Position numbers and translations under genes: made by a program. The notes under the pieces were generated by a model. That model was not told where the DNA came from and did no database searches. It worked only from the letters and a program-made list of their open reading frames with translations. Below, piece after piece: positions 36,801 through 49,357 of a DNA stretch of 64,000 nucleotides. Position 1 is the stretch's first letter; each line of letters begins with the position of its first letter. The DNA comes from Neurospora crassa OR74A. Lineage: Eukaryota > Ascomycota > Sordariomycetes > Sordariales > Sordariaceae. The stretch spans positions 4,464,001 to 4,528,000 of the forward strand of contig NC_026504.1 of the NCBI RefSeq assembly GCF_000182925.2, given 5' to 3'.

Positions 36801-39800
36801 ATAGCCTCACGTGCCCAACACCAGAACGAGTGTGGGCGATGGTCTGGATGGTGACGTCCCCTTGTCCTATCCAACCCTGTAAAAATCAGCCGAAACTACT
36901 ACCCTCATGTCGTGACGCTCCAAAAGGCAGAACGGACTCGATCCGAGAGTTGAATATCCATCATTCGCGGCGGCCTCGGGACTATCGACTGCTCTTCAAT
37001 CAAAACACACCGCGGAGCTTCACAACAGTCAGAACGATCACATGCTTATAAAATCTACCGACCATGCTTTGGCGTTGTCGATAAGCAGCGGAATCATTTG
37101 AAAGCGCTCGGTGCGGGGAGGGGGCGTGTGCAGTTTCGAAGGTGCACTTTGGAGAATCGAGACGCACTTTTTCCAACTGGGCACATCCAGGGAGAAAAAA
37201 AAAAAAAGAAAAAAAAAAAAAAAAAGAATAAAAAATAGGCCAAGACGAATCATTGTCGTGTCGTCTGTCGTCGTCGTCGTCGTCAATGTCCCTGCCCTTG
37301 TGGTCTGGTCCGGAGGTCCAAGTTGAGAGATTTGCACGCCGCGTCCGTCTCCGCCCGGAAGTTTCCGTTTGCAGATTCATCGGAGTATTCTCCGGCCCTG
37401 AGTGTTACCCGAGTGTCCGAGTTTGGTGGCTGCCGGTCTCCCTGCGCACGTCCTTCTAGCACAAAGTGGCACTGCTGTCCCTCTTGTGTGCTCATCATCA
37501 GAGCGCCCCCCGTGTCCTTGGGGGAATTCATCGGACGAGCAACTCTTCAGAGGTACGTATGTACGTAGTATACTAGTTACAGTACCTGGCCAGAATCGGC
37601 GTTGGTGTGGTGGGTTTGGGCAGAAACAAGGAACCCTTCACTAAGAGGAAAGCGGAGATGCGACTCTGTCGAAGGAAATGAAGCTACAGTAGCGTGTCGT
37701 CGAGAGGCTTTTGATTCATCGGGTCCTCGGGAGGAAGCTCTGAAGAAAAAAATTATATGCCGCAATCTCTTCTTTTTCTCCATCTTTACCCCAGGCCCCC
37801 CGGGCAATCCCTGAAGTTCCGGGTTATACCTGGTCGATGATGATGTGAAGAAAGTTTTTTTTTCTCTTTTTCTCTTCTTTCCCAAAACAGGTCGATACAA
37901 CATGGCAGAAGGTGACCCTGATGCCCCCATGTGCGTTAACGACACTCTGTGTGTGGACCACTCTGGTGGCCTGCCGTAGCGCACATTATCAATCTCGGGT
38001 TTCCCAACAAGAAGACGTCCTCCGTCCGGTCCGTGATCATCATGTGATAGCCGTCTTACTGGCCTCATCTCCACCATCACCACGACATGGCTTGGACTAG
38101 CCCTTTTTTCCCACCCCGAGTTGGAAGGAGCTTCATCAGCAGCCACCTCTTTCACGCCCACGTTTCCGCTGTGTGGGAAATTGTAACTTTACGCTACGTA
38201 CTAGGTACTGCAGATGAACAGCCTCGCTACGAATGTGTTAATCCCTTTCGAGGCTGCTGCATATCCTCGTGGCTAGCAAGACTTTTTTTGCTTGAGAACG
38301 GCAGTCAAGCAAAAGGGTTTTGGTTGGTTGACATAGATCAGATATGAGGTGACTGACCACTTAGAAAAACCCACTAGACGTCCAAGTGGGGGAGGGAATT
38401 CAGTGTACGAGTCTCATGCAGCTGACAAAACACAGTTCGCTGCTACGTAGCATGGAAGCGGTTATATCGGGCGCTTCCATCGCCTGCAATCTGGAAGTCA
38501 CGGCGCAAAGGTGGAAAGGTAAACTCATTCCTACAACCCTACACTATGTACATGCATTGCAGAGGGATTGTGTACCATCAAAGGCCAGATGGCGCGGATC
38601 AAGGTCCCTCCTCCTCCGCTTTGCACGCAGGTACTTCACAATCTAATCCCCTCTTCATCACTGGCAGCTTGACTTTTGGAGGGCTTCTCTCTGCCTAGCA
38701 TTCTTGTCCCCTCTTCTGTGTAGGTAGACGTTACATTACGTTCGAGGAACACCGCAGGCGGATAGGGACCAGCGAGTTACCAAATCAGGGGACTTGACCT
38801 TTGAAAATCCGCTGGGTACATATCCAGAGGTGTGTCATGGAACCGTGATCCTCCTTGGACCCGTTACTTGACAGCATTGAAGGGGACGAGGCAGTGCTGA
38901 CGAAGCCTATTCCCAAACTCATGGCGTAATTAACACGAGATATCGAATTACAAGCCGGGCCAGTTCAGACTAATTGCCAAGGCGGCAGGCAAGACATTAG
39001 AACCCTCGTGTCTTAACGTTGGAGCACAAAACGGTCGAAGGTTGAGCTGATCTCTCATCTCCCACGTTGCGTGTGTCTTGGAATGGCGGACCAATCTAGA
39101 AGCATCTTCCCGCAGGGCAAGGGAGAGGAGGTGGTAGGAGGGTAGTAGGTGACCGTGAAATGGGATAGGCGAGTCACTAACAAGAATGGCTGCAATTCTC
39201 ACCAAATCTGGTATCGGTTCCGCGCACCCCATTTCTGGAGGAGGGGGTAATGCAGTCCTTGTCAGAACCCTTTCCTTTTTCCTGACCCTTCTACAATGCT
39301 GATCTCGAAGAGTTATGCTATGGTACACGTGTAGTCCATGGATTTACTTTTTTTCTCCCCACGAATGAGATCGTTTCCCCTGTTGTGATGGCAGGCACGA
39401 TAGGTAGGCAATAATAATTCATTTCTTCCCCTCGTGGCCAGACGTCGACAGCTTGCAAGCACTCACTCTCTGCAAGGTGAGGTATACTGAGGAGACCGAC
39501 GAGCTGATCAACAAAGTAAAGCCTTGCAAACGTTAGTGTACAATTGACTCACACAGTTACGTACATCGATTACGACTCTTAATGTGACACAATTTGGGAA
39601 GCTCTTCTGGCCTTGATCTACATCGTTTCACAAACCGGCCCAAGCTCGGATATCTTCACGATGGGAGAAGGAAGGTATAGTTACTCAGCCACGTTCCGGT
39701 GGTAACCAAATCCCACCCTACGAACCGGCCTACGTATTCGATTTCTATCGTCTTCGAGTGGCAAATTCAACCTCCCAGTTTGCCAAGATGAACAAGATGG

Positions 39801-42447
39801 CTTTCGTTTCTAGGAAAACACATTCCAACTGCTATGACGAGCGTGGACGAGTTCGTGATACATACGCTTGGAAATCCACTGTTTCGCCCATCATCGGGGA
39901 TTTTTCTTTCGAGGATAATTCAAAGTCGTTCATGTGCAAAAATTCACCGGTACGGCCATACATTGCCCGTTCCGGAGACCGGAGCGGATTTGCCAAGTCG
40001 CCCCCAAAGTCAACTCAGGTGAAGCTCGAAGAAATGCACTACTATATCGGATCATTTCAACAACAAACCGCATGTTTCTCCTGTTCGGCTCGGTTAAGAT
40101 TACCTGGAGTGAATAACATAGAGAAGGCAATGTGGGCAGGTATTCCCTAAATTGACACACCCGAAACCCTCATTCAGGAACTACTTTTTTTTCTCTAAAT
40201 CGGTCCGGTTCCAGGTTGTCTGTACGGTTTGTTGTTCGTCATCGAGATCTTTTATCATTCCATCTCTCTTCTACGTCAATGAACTGGCAGATAGCTCTAT
40301 TACACGGAAGAACTGAAAATTTTCCCACAACTGACGATGATCCACATGAAATGATATTTAATACTCGTCTGCTAGATAACACTTACTCGCTACCGGTCAC
40401 ACGGTAATGTATCCGGGAACATTGACTAGCTACCTAGCCGCTTTTCCCTCGAGAAGAGTTATGTGGTGGAACTGTCCAGGTAATAACACCACACCTCTAA
40501 CGAGGACATTCTCATGTGTGTCTAGGTACTGCACATGAGCATTCACGAGTGTAAATGGCTAGGCTAATATTGGATAGTTGAGTGTTACCCTAAGCTAGGT
40601 GTTTTGGTAAGATCCAGAGCAGTCGAATTTGTGCGCATCATGACCCAACTCAAAGCCAAAGACGTAGATACATGGCAAGCATATCATAGGTAGGCAGCGA
40701 GATACTTGTCATATCAACCCCAACCTGATATTTACCTAGCGGTGACAGCTACGACGAGGGAAGCAGATATCGTCATCAGCTAGCTACTACCTTACCGAGC
40801 TTACGTGCCTCTATACTAGGCAGAAAGCCTTTGAGTTCTCAGGGCCAGGCATCCAATCTGGCTTGGTCCAGTGAACGTATGTCCAATGCTGTCTACTGCA
40901 TCACCTTGATAGCAAAGTGTTGATTGGAATGAAGGTCTTCCTTTCGGTTCAGTCCTATAAACAAAGTTGCCTGCTGGCTGGAGTCCCAGAGCTTGAATGG
41001 CACATACCTCTAGATGGCCTATACCGACACATAAAAGTGACTATCGTCAAAGTCGCCTGCTGAGACATGGAAAGCAGCTAAGGCTACAGTAAAGTTGACA
41101 CACCAAAGGGGGACGAAATAGACGGTTGACAAAGTCGGTTAGCACAATAGCTGTGAATGATGAAATGTCCAAGACTGAGGACGGTGCCAATGAAGAGCAG
41201 GCGTGTACTTAAACCGCTGATGAATGCCCACAGAAACTAGACTAGGTGATATACTTTCGTTCACTCAAGTTATATTCTTTACGTCAGTTCATCTATTGGA
41301 CTTCAAGATGATAGAGGATAATAGGCAAAGTTGCCTTGGGCACTCACTGTGTCCATGTGATTCCATCCGTCGCAAGTGAAGGGTCCGCTCTCTTCAAGTC
41401 TCTCACTTGCTCTGAACCAACCTAATATGGATGAGCAAACCGATCGGGCCTTCCTCGTTGCTTGTAGGTCAACTATTTATCCCCCACCAGTGCCCTTTGT
41501 CTACTGTTTATGAGGACCAAAGTGTTACCATTGCTTCAGCCAAGTGTCCTTGAGAACCCTTAGCTACTGACCGTAGGTACATCGACGAATGTATCCATCT
41601 GTGAGTTATGCGTTTTGCTGAAATGGGAATGAACGTTCGCCCGACGGCGTAAAGGGTCGTCACGCTCAACGTTGGGAGCAGAAGTCATAGCAGTCGAGGC
41701 TAAAGCGCCATATGTACTTCACTCAAATCATATTGTCATTACCCAACATGAGATGATGTGGCCCTAGGTTTGGTCTTGTTGATATAGACAGCAGCAGTAG
41801 CTTCAGTCGTTGTCTAATGAGTGAGACGAAGTTCAATTCACCAATCACCAATCTCCAATCACCCTGATCAGCGCAGCCATGGACACCATGGGCAGTACAC
41901 AGAGGAACTTGAGAAGATGTCTACAAGCTGGGTATATTATAAATAGACAAGAAGTTACCAAGCACTTCCTCGTTCCCTTGCTCTAACCCGCAATGGCTCA
42001 GCTGACAGATACTCGACCTGTAAGCATTGAGATGAAAACCAGTAGGGCAAACAAAATGGAAAATCAATGATGGATGAGAACCACCTCCCCAACGACCAAC
42101 GTGGTTTCCACTTTTCGTTACAGTTGTCCCCTCTTCGGATGCTCCCAGCCCGAGCGCATCGCAAGTCATCCGGGTCCCTTAACCTTCATCATCTTGAAAG
42201 TGAAATACCGAGAGCATAAAGATATCCCCAGAAAACCCCTTTCAGTGTGGTTCTTCGTCACGTCCATACCAGTTCCAATGCAGTCTACTAGACTAGTGGA
42301 AGGCAAATGGCTGAGCCTGAACTGACCAAATGCAATAGACCATTCGTCATCACGACAATCTAAGCTTGTATCCAAACAAGAACGACAAGCTAATGTCTGT
42401 GTACAGGTCTTCAGACGCGACATCTGTCGAAAATCCACAATGCCTCC
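30811..42447. other. 11.6-kb region without recognisable protein genes
   Basis: No frame here shows a known domain, a convincing chain of exons or biased composition typical of the neighbouring genes. It holds an A-rich tract at about 37191-37240, short CAGT repeats near 34137 and ACTG repeats near 31905, and CACCAATCACCAATC-type repeats near 41840. TAGGTA-type motifs are numerous. The largest open frames (35098-35589, 37577-38161 minus, 39758-40150) look like chance. Non-coding RNAs or a very long cyclin regulatory region cannot be excluded. Confidence 0.5.
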
Positions 42448-44266
42448 TCACATGATATTCATGCTATAAGGCACAATAGCCTTATCGATCACCGGCTCGC
42501 GGCGACACGTCGTATCCTTCTCGTCACCCCACTTGCCGAACCACTCCTCCTCATTCTTCACCGCACTGTCGAAAGCTTTCCTGCATTCCTCGGGCAGCAG
42601 ATCCCTGATATCGTCAGGTACGGCGCTCAAGCCCTTGAAGGGAGCCAGGAAGTCGGCACGCGCGGAGGCAGCCCGATCGGCGGGCGATGTACGGAAGGGT
42701 ACCTCGTAGGCGGCCGGGGAAATGCCAGCGGGTGGCAGCTCGATTTCCACGTCGGTGATGAGGAAGTTGCGGGATATGGAGGGCTTGACAAGAGGAAGAT
42801 CTGAGGACGAAGACGAGGCGTCTTCAGAGTCTACCACCTGCGTGATGCGGGCATGTGTAGGTTGGATGATGTGCGGGTAGTGCATTTGGTTAGTGTGAAT
42901 GTCATAGACGCCGTTCAGGTTGGCGCGGCGGACGCTGGTGAGGATGCTGTTGAAGTTACTGCGTAGAAGAGATGTTAGTGTTCCTGTGTCCGGTAGCAAG
43001 GAAACTGCCGAAGAAGAGAATGCCTACCTGGCTTCGCGAGCATGTTCCAATTGCCAGTTAACGTCGTTGACAGCAACACGTCGTTTGGTTGGGGCGACCT
43101 TGGCGTTTTGCTGTGGTACTGACGGTATATTCGAGTGATAAACTGAGCTTGCACCGTGCCACGCCACATATTGGTTCTTGTTGTAAGGCTTGCCTGGTTC
43201 GAAAATATCGTTGGGATCGGCGAGCTCGCCCTCAACGACACCCTCCTCACGGGCCTTGGCGACTTCGTAGTCATCAATGATCCGTCGTCCGCCGACAATG
43301 ATTAGGGCGCCAAACTCGCGGAACACTGAACGTGCTGTCACAATACCAATCGTACGGCCCTTGTAACTGTGTGGGATGATTTCTCGCTCGATCATGTCCC
43401 GCTTTTCCTCGTCGTTAACGATGATCTTGTAGAGTTTTCTGTGTTTCGTGAAAAAGAGATACGAGTCTCTGAAGCCGACACAACGTGCTGGCTCGGTTGA
43501 AAGCATGTATAGACGATCTCCACGGCCAAGAACGGTGAATGTACGGCAACGATACTCGCGACCATCCTGAAGATTTCCTAGCTTATCGACCTTCTTCTCA
43601 CCCTCCGGGTCCTCGGGAAGGTCCACCTCGTCGTTGATAATGTCGAGAACGGTACCATCTTTGTCAATGGATTGCTGGGTTGGTTGAAAATGCTGGCCCT
43701 TGCGGCCGCCTCTGCCTCTCCATCCTCCGCGACCGCGACGGCGAGGAGCGTTTTCGTCACGATTGGGGGGTTCGATCGGCAGAGTGTCCCAGTCGGGAGG
43801 TCGGTTCTTGGGTGGTCGCCCCAAGCGTCGGCGGCGGATGACAGGCTCTGGGGGAGGGCTTGGGCTCTTGCCCGACTCGTCTTCCTCTGGGGCTTCCTCT
43901 TCCTCGTGTCCATCACCACCCGACTCATCATCCTTCTCGACATCATCCTCGCCGTCTCGTTGTGATGGTTCGGCGTCGTCTTGATCGGCATCGGGCATAG
44001 GCTCATCCTCGTCGTCTAGGCCTTCGAATGTCTTTGGGGTGCTTTCTGGTTGTGCATGGCTTTGATAAGTAACTGCTTGTTTGAAATGGAAGGATTTGCG
44101 CGTGGCTGCTGCATTCGTTGGAGTGGACCACACAATATGGAATACATTTGTACAAGCAAAGGGAGGGAGGAAATGCCAAATGATAAACGATGATGAAATC
44201 GAGTAACTTACCGAGGGCCTGTTGTGCGCGTTTCGCGGCTGCGCGGCCTGATCTCCGGGAAGGCAT
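42448..44266 (-). CDS. RSC7/SWP82-family chromatin-remodelling subunit
   Basis: This is a subunit of a RSC or SWI/SNF-type nucleosome remodeller, matching yeast Npl6/Rsc7 and Swp82. Three exons are inferred: 44266-44212, about 44108-43028 and 42958-42448. The second intron is 69 bp with branch CACTAAC. The first acceptor is ambiguous between 44109 and 44106 (tandem CAG), changing one Ala. With the first choice the product is 548 residues. The N-terminus MPSRRSGRAAAKRAQQAL is basic, followed by an acidic region, an AT-hook-like segment RRRRLGRPPKNRPP and RG-rich sequence. The conserved domain runs from about 190 to 410: GREYRCRTFTVLGRGDRLYMLSTE in two pieces around ARCVGFRDSYLFFTKH, then RTIGIVTARSVFREFGALII. 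It acts in the nucleus on promoter nucleosomes. Confidence 0.88.
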
Positions 44267-45201
44267 GATTTCGAAGCTAACGTATTGTATGCTTGGCGAT
44301 AAACTGTGATCGGGGTTTGGAGTGTCGGCGCAGAGCAAGGCGGACGGTTGAGTTGTGTTTGGGGTTTGGAGGTGACGATGTCAAAATTACTGAGACGCGG
44401 TTGACAGGTGGGAGACGTGAAGCCGCTGCAGTCAGTCCTGCTAGTGGTGGTTTGCGTGTGAAGCGACTGCCCATTGACCCACTTGGCGTGTACAGTGTAG
44501 TGGTCAAGCGCACTGTGAATTCCTTTACGGTGCGATGACAAAGCCCTTCAACCAGATAAACCAAGCACTGTACTGTGTAAGTCATCCCTTTGAAGTCCTG
44601 GATTCCAGCTTATGGACACATTCGACAAACCTGTCTCTTCTAGACTTCATGTTTTCCATATGGGGAGTATTGATATCTTGTATTAACTATCTTGATTCCC
44701 CAAGTCCCTGTCGGTGCCAAGTCAAATAGCAAATAACGAAAGAATTCCCCTGAATGCCTCGAGGAAAGATCAACTTTCAAACCCGAAAATGCCCTTCCGA
44801 TATGCCTGGGTAAGTAGAAGCTGATCGATCTAACCTCGTTTCCCATTTTATGCTCATAGTGTGCCAGGCCCCTTTGTCCTGCCGCGCTGCAACCAGCCTC
44901 CGCAGCCACCAGCCCTATTCTGGGCATATGATAACCTGCTTCTCTTCCGACCACCAATATGCTTCCAAGCTTCTCGAAAATCCGGACGTGCCTGTGGATC
45001 GTCTTTTGCCCGTAAACCAAAGTTTAAAAGCCACCACGTTCTCAGTAGGATAACCTTGTCATCTCAGTGAGGCTGACCACCCTGTCAAGCTTAAGAAAAC
45101 GCAATGCTGTCACGCCGCGATTCTGTCCCGTGGAAATCAAGAAGCGGAGCCGCCCACCAAGAGCCAACGCTCTATCCAAACTACCCGCGCACCCGAGGCC
45201 C
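44267..45201. other. Spacer between RSC7-like and TFIIB genes
   Basis: Both flanking genes are on the minus strand. This 935 bp holds the promoter of the RSC7-like gene and the 3' UTR of the TFIIB gene. No further gene is seen. Confidence 0.4.
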
Positions 45202-46248
45202 CTAGTTCGCAGGAAGCTTGTCGAGGTTTGGCACTCCCTCAGGGAAGATCTCCTCAAGCAGCTTGTCCTTCTTGTTATAGAGGAGACGATAAGCTGTTTT
45301 GACGGTTCCGTCACTGACACCAGCCACTGTCGCAATCTCCTTGGACGTACGTGACTCGTTCCTGATGTGGGATGCCATGTAGATACACGCAGCGGCGACG
45401 GAAAGGGGAGAACGGCCAGCCAGCTCCGAAATAGTGCTGGTCTTGTCGGCCAACTGGCGGGCAACATCCTCGACCGCAACTGAGTTGCGGAAATTGAGGT
45501 TGCTGCAGTAACGAGCGCAAAGCTCGGTAGCTGTAGTAGATCCCTTGCCCTGGTATTGCTGGTTGAAGGTGGGGATGCTGGTCGTGATTGCATGCTCCTC
45601 GCCTCCGATCTTCTGGAGGAAGGATTCCAACTGCTTGAAAACCCTGCCAATCTCCTTCTTCGAAACCTTGGTCAGGCTGTAAATCTCGCGGAACGTACGC
45701 GGCACTCCCGTTTGGCGGCATGCAATGAAGATGCACCCAGCGGTGATGGCTTCCTGAGACTTGCCCTTGAGGGCCTTGTTGTCCTCGACGAGCTTGTAAA
45801 TGTGCTTGGCAGCATTTGCCACCTGGGTACCAGCGTTGATGCTGTCCGTCAAGCCCTGGATATCGCGATAGGCCTGCATAAGCTGCTTGGAGTTCTTGTC
45901 CTGAGTGATCTTGTTCTGAAGGTGGGACAGGTTCTTGCCGTTTTTGCCATCGAACGCGATAGTGGTCTGGAGCTGGTCACCATCGATCAGCTGGTTGGGA
46001 CCATCACCAACACGAGAGGGGTCATCGTTGCCCTGGTCGTCGTTGGAGAAAGTACGCCACTCAGAGCGGGTATCGATGATGCGCTCGCCCAGCACAAGAC
46101 CGCAGGAGCCGCAAACCATGTCTCCTGACGAGAACTCTTCGACAAGGTGAGGCGGATCTTCCTTGCACTCTGGGCACATGAGGAGATTCTGGAGATTCTC
46201 CTTGAACTTCTCCTGTTGCGGAGGCTTGGGAATAATGAAATCGGTCAT
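45202..46248 (-). CDS. sua7: Transcription initiation factor TFIIB
   Basis: TFIIB bridges promoter-bound TBP and RNA polymerase II and helps choose the transcription start site. The single exon encodes 348 residues, the usual fungal length. The N-terminal zinc ribbon has Cys25, Cys28, Cys46 and Cys49. The B-reader/linker region includes IIDTRSEWRTFSNDD. Two cyclin-fold repeats follow, recognisable by GCIFIACRQTGVPRTFREI in the first and SPLSVAAACIYMASHI with the helix SKEIATVAGVSDGTVKTAYR in the second. All expected segments are present and nothing looks damaged. The N-terminal ATG (MTDFIIPKPPQQ) is the only one giving a complete ribbon. Confidence 0.97.
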   Translation of the reverse strand: MTDFIIPKPPQQEKFKENLQNLLMCPECKEDPPHLVEEFSSGDMVCGSCGLVLGERIIDTRSEWRTFSNDDQGNDDPSRVGDGPNQLIDGDQLQTTIAFDGKNGKNLSHLQNKITQDKNSKQLMQAYRDIQGLTDSINAGTQVANAAKHIYKLVEDNKALKGKSQEAITAGCIFIACRQTGVPRTFREIYSLTKVSKKEIGRVFKQLESFLQKIGGEEHAITTSIPTFNQQYQGKGSTTATELCARYCSNLNFRNSVAVEDVARQLADKTSTISELAGRSPLSVAAACIYMASHIRNESRTSKEIATVAGVSDGTVKTAYRLLYNKKDKLLEEIFPEGVPNLDKLPAN

Positions 46249-48693
46249 TTTGGGCGTTGTTCAACGGTACTGTGTATTTGTACTATCTGGAGGAAATGGG
46301 AAAATCGTCGTGACCCAGGTGAACTGCGGGTTCAAGTTTCTGCAGCGGATCCAGAAGCCGGAAAATAAAAAATGGTCGAACAAATGTCGAAGGCGGGGAA
46401 GGTGGCGCGACGCCCAAATTTTGATGGATTTGGTGCGTCGCTTTGGACGAGAGAGATCAAAGCCCTTTGTTGCAAATGGGCTTGTCTCGCTGAATTTGGA
46501 CGTGACTGCTCTGGTGTACCAGTGAAGGCGTCCGAGGAGGCACTCGAGTGAGGTCGCCGCAGAACAGAACAGTCGGGTCACGGTCGGTACGCTGATAGTG
46601 TTGTCGTCGGGGATTACAGATGCTTCGATGGACTTCAGATCGAGCGCGACAGAACCTACGGGAAAGCGGTCGAAATTGAATTCCTTGGTTCCGACTTCAA
46701 CAACGACAAAAGAATTTTGTCGGCAGCGTCCTTTCGATGGATGATTTGTGGTTGAGCACGGCGAGCGAGCGAGCGAGCGACAAGCAGTGACGGGTTGACA
46801 AGATGTGCGTGGACGAAGGGGCGAGGCGCGGAGTCCTGAGGAGAAAAAAAAGAAAGAGAAAGAGAATGGAGGTGGGAAAAGGCCCAGTCCGGCTGCCTGT
46901 TGTTGACCTGAGTCGCAGATAAGTGGAAACCCTCCAGGGAAGGAAGACTGACGGGCCGGCTCCGGCTGTTTGGCTGACGGTTAGGTAGGTGCGGTTCGGC
47001 CTGCAGAGGTAGGTCCGGGTACGTAACACTGGCAAACAGCCGCTGTAGGATTGGCCCTAATCGCTAATGGCCCCAGTGACACCTCAGCAGGCACCAAGGA
47101 ACTGCATGGCGCGATCTTGCTTCCATTCAACCTGGACGCCTTGACCCCAGCTGCTGAGCCCCACATAGGTAACCTTAAGTACGTAGCGACTCGAGGCGGA
47201 CCGTTCCTTATTAGGGCGTGTTCGTCGACCTGGAATGAATGGACTTGTTTCAGAAGAGGAAATGGTTTTTCTTGGGGATATGGTCCCTGTTAGGTACTTC
47301 GAGAGAAACGGGCTGATTTTTGATCAAAGTCCCTCTTTGAAGAGAAGCACTTTCTACTAACAACTTCCAACTGCTCATTGGACCTGCAAATGGCTTAGAA
47401 ATTCTAGCGCTTGATATGAGCCTCGCCGCGGTCGAAGGGCTAGACTTGGCGACCAAATTTCCAAGTCCGATCCCCAACTTAAAGCTCTTAGTTGAGATAG
47501 TTTCAGATATGGTGGTCACGGGCAGAATGCTTTTGACTGCTTTGTAGTGTACTATCTCTCGACTTCCAAAACCATTTCCGAATCCTGATTTCCAGGTCGA
47601 CGAACACGCCCTTCCCTTGGAACAGGGGAGTTCCCCACCTTCCCCCGTGTTGCCACTGCATACCTTCAGCCTTACAAAAGAAAGGCCATGCATCCTTGAT
47701 GGTTCTCGGACGGACTTTCCGAGACCGGACGTTGCATCGACGGAGTTCAATCCGGAGCCCGGGATTCCACTTATTTATGGACGAGCCGCATCGCATCGAA
47801 TCGAACCGACACGTTCTTCCCCCACACCAATCTGCTTCACCTCTGATACGATACAGGGGACTTGAAGACTGCCACGCCAAACCTGCATATTAGACAGCAT
47901 CTCGTAACGGCTCTTTGGGGTCCCTGCGTCTACGAACAACGATAGAACGACCTTCGAATCCAGGTACTACTATCCTTGCGGGAATCACCAGAAATTTATA
48001 GTAGGTTGAACCTGTGGACTAAGTGGGCTGTGCATGAGGAACAAATAGGAAGATCGTGATCTTATGTTGGTGGCCTAAGTAGCAAGCTACACCAGGCCTC
48101 TTGATAGGAACTGAAACTGACTTGTGTTTCAGGCCCCCCCTCGTGTCTTCCGTAGAGAAGTCGCTGTCAACGTGGTGATGGACTTCGAAGCCGGATAGTG
48201 TACCCGTTCCCAAGTCACTCGACAGTTGGAAACGGCATGTTCCTTTCAAGTCACGGCTCCTTAACACCAGCAGCATCATCGGCCAGCAGTCAAAGCGCAA
48301 AATCCACTCGAAAGCAGTGGCAGTGACAGTAACGGGAAACCACTGACAAAGAAAAGGAACCTCGGAAAGGATCCGCGAAAAAGATCCGCGTTCCCCGGTA
48401 AGAAAGCCATAAACCCCAAAAACACCCACACAAAGAAGATTGTCACCAGCCCGCTAGCCACTCAATGATGTTGCCGTCATGCCACAAAGAACACACCACT
48501 ACACAGCCGTGCTGTCATCCTCAACGGGCCCTCTCCCCAAGCCTCTAATTTTGAATGATACCGCAAGACTGACACAAGTATAAGTGATCTCACATCCCCA
48601 CCCTATCCATGCCTCCAGTTATACGTAACAACTCTTTCGACACCACGCGTCTACAGACTTCACATCGTCTTCGAAAACAACACAATCAGAAAA
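46249..48693. other. Spacer with an embedded MITE
   Basis: This 2.4-kb region runs from the TFIIB promoter to the promoter of the small Ser-rich gene. It contains the inverted-repeat element at 47214-47611. A TATAAG sequence lies near 48580, about 110 bp before the next ATG. No protein gene is recognised. Confidence 0.45.
47214..47611. mobile_element. Harbinger/Tourist-like MITE, 398 bp
   Basis: Its termini are perfect 22-bp inverted repeats at 47214-47235 and 47590-47611, beginning GGGCGTGTTCGTCGACCTGG. Similarity continues more weakly inward (GGAAATGGTTTT on both arms). GGGCGTGTTCG-type termini and a three-base TTA target are typical of PIF/Harbinger and Tourist elements. The left flank is TTA and the right flank TTC, so one base of the presumed duplication has changed. 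No transposase frame fits inside, so it would depend on an element elsewhere. The base composition is normal and no RIP signature is visible. Confidence 0.75.
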
Positions 48694-49074
48694 ATGCCAC
48701 ACCCCCACCAAGCCCCCGAGTTCTCTTTCTACGTCACCAGCCCCGACAGATCTAACCCCAGCCCTTCCAACTCTTCCACCTCCTCCAACTCTCGTTCCAA
48801 ATCTGCCAACCTTAACTCTGGTTGCAGTACAAGTTCCAACCCACACTCCAGCTCCTCAATGGCAGCCTCTTGGCGTTCCAACGCTTCCGAGCTCCGGGAC
48901 ATCACTCGCGACTTCACTGCCGCGCGGGCGACTTCGACCGACGCCAAGACCAAGAGTTACACGGAGAAAGAAGCCATTAGGTTTGAGGCGATGGCGAGAA
49001 ATGCCGAGCTTATGGCTAGTATGGCCACGACGGCTTCGGCTGCTAAGGAGAGGAGTGGAGCCAAGAAGGCATGA
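48694..49074 (+). CDS. Small Ser-rich hypothetical protein
   Basis: This is a 126-residue uninterrupted frame beginning MPHPHQAPEFSFYV after an A-rich context (gaaaaATGCC). Residues 20-60 are mostly Ser and Asn. Residues 65-126 look helical and Ala-rich, with many Met and Glu (KEAIRFEAMARNAELMASMA). There is no signal peptide or membrane span. I do not recognise a family. A TATAAG about 110 bp upstream and the compositional structure support a real gene. Confidence 0.55.
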   Translation: MPHPHQAPEFSFYVTSPDRSNPSPSNSSTSSNSRSKSANLNSGCSTSSNPHSSSSMAASWRSNASELRDITRDFTAARATSTDAKTKSYTEKEAIRFEAMARNAELMASMATTASAAKERSGAKKA

Positions 49075-49357
49075 TGGACGGATAGCTTCGGGATATAAAC
49101 TAGAGAACGAGGAACGAGTACAAGAGCTAAATTCAATTCGAGATCACAAACTATGTTCATCAAGAGAGAAACTTCAGGGACGTGAGAGAAACTAGGAGAC
49201 TTATCTTGTCTCCTTTCCGGTCGGTATTAGAAATGTCGTAAACTCGTGACGATACTCAGGTATCTAATTCCACTCTCTGCCATCAAAGAGTATTAACCCA
49301 ATCACCATAAACAAACCATGCCTTTTTCCTTTGGTTGGACATCAAGACCTATTCGGT

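Noticed and set aside
37577-38161. 194-codon minus-strand frame
   Set aside because: No ordered domain, crosses poly-purine runs, and no exon-intron structure; judged a chance frame.
39758-40150. 130-codon frame
   Set aside because: Begins with GTG, first ATG is internal, and no family resemblance was seen.
45556-46128. 190-codon frame antisense to TFIIB
   Set aside because: Shadow of the strongly conserved TFIIB coding sequence.
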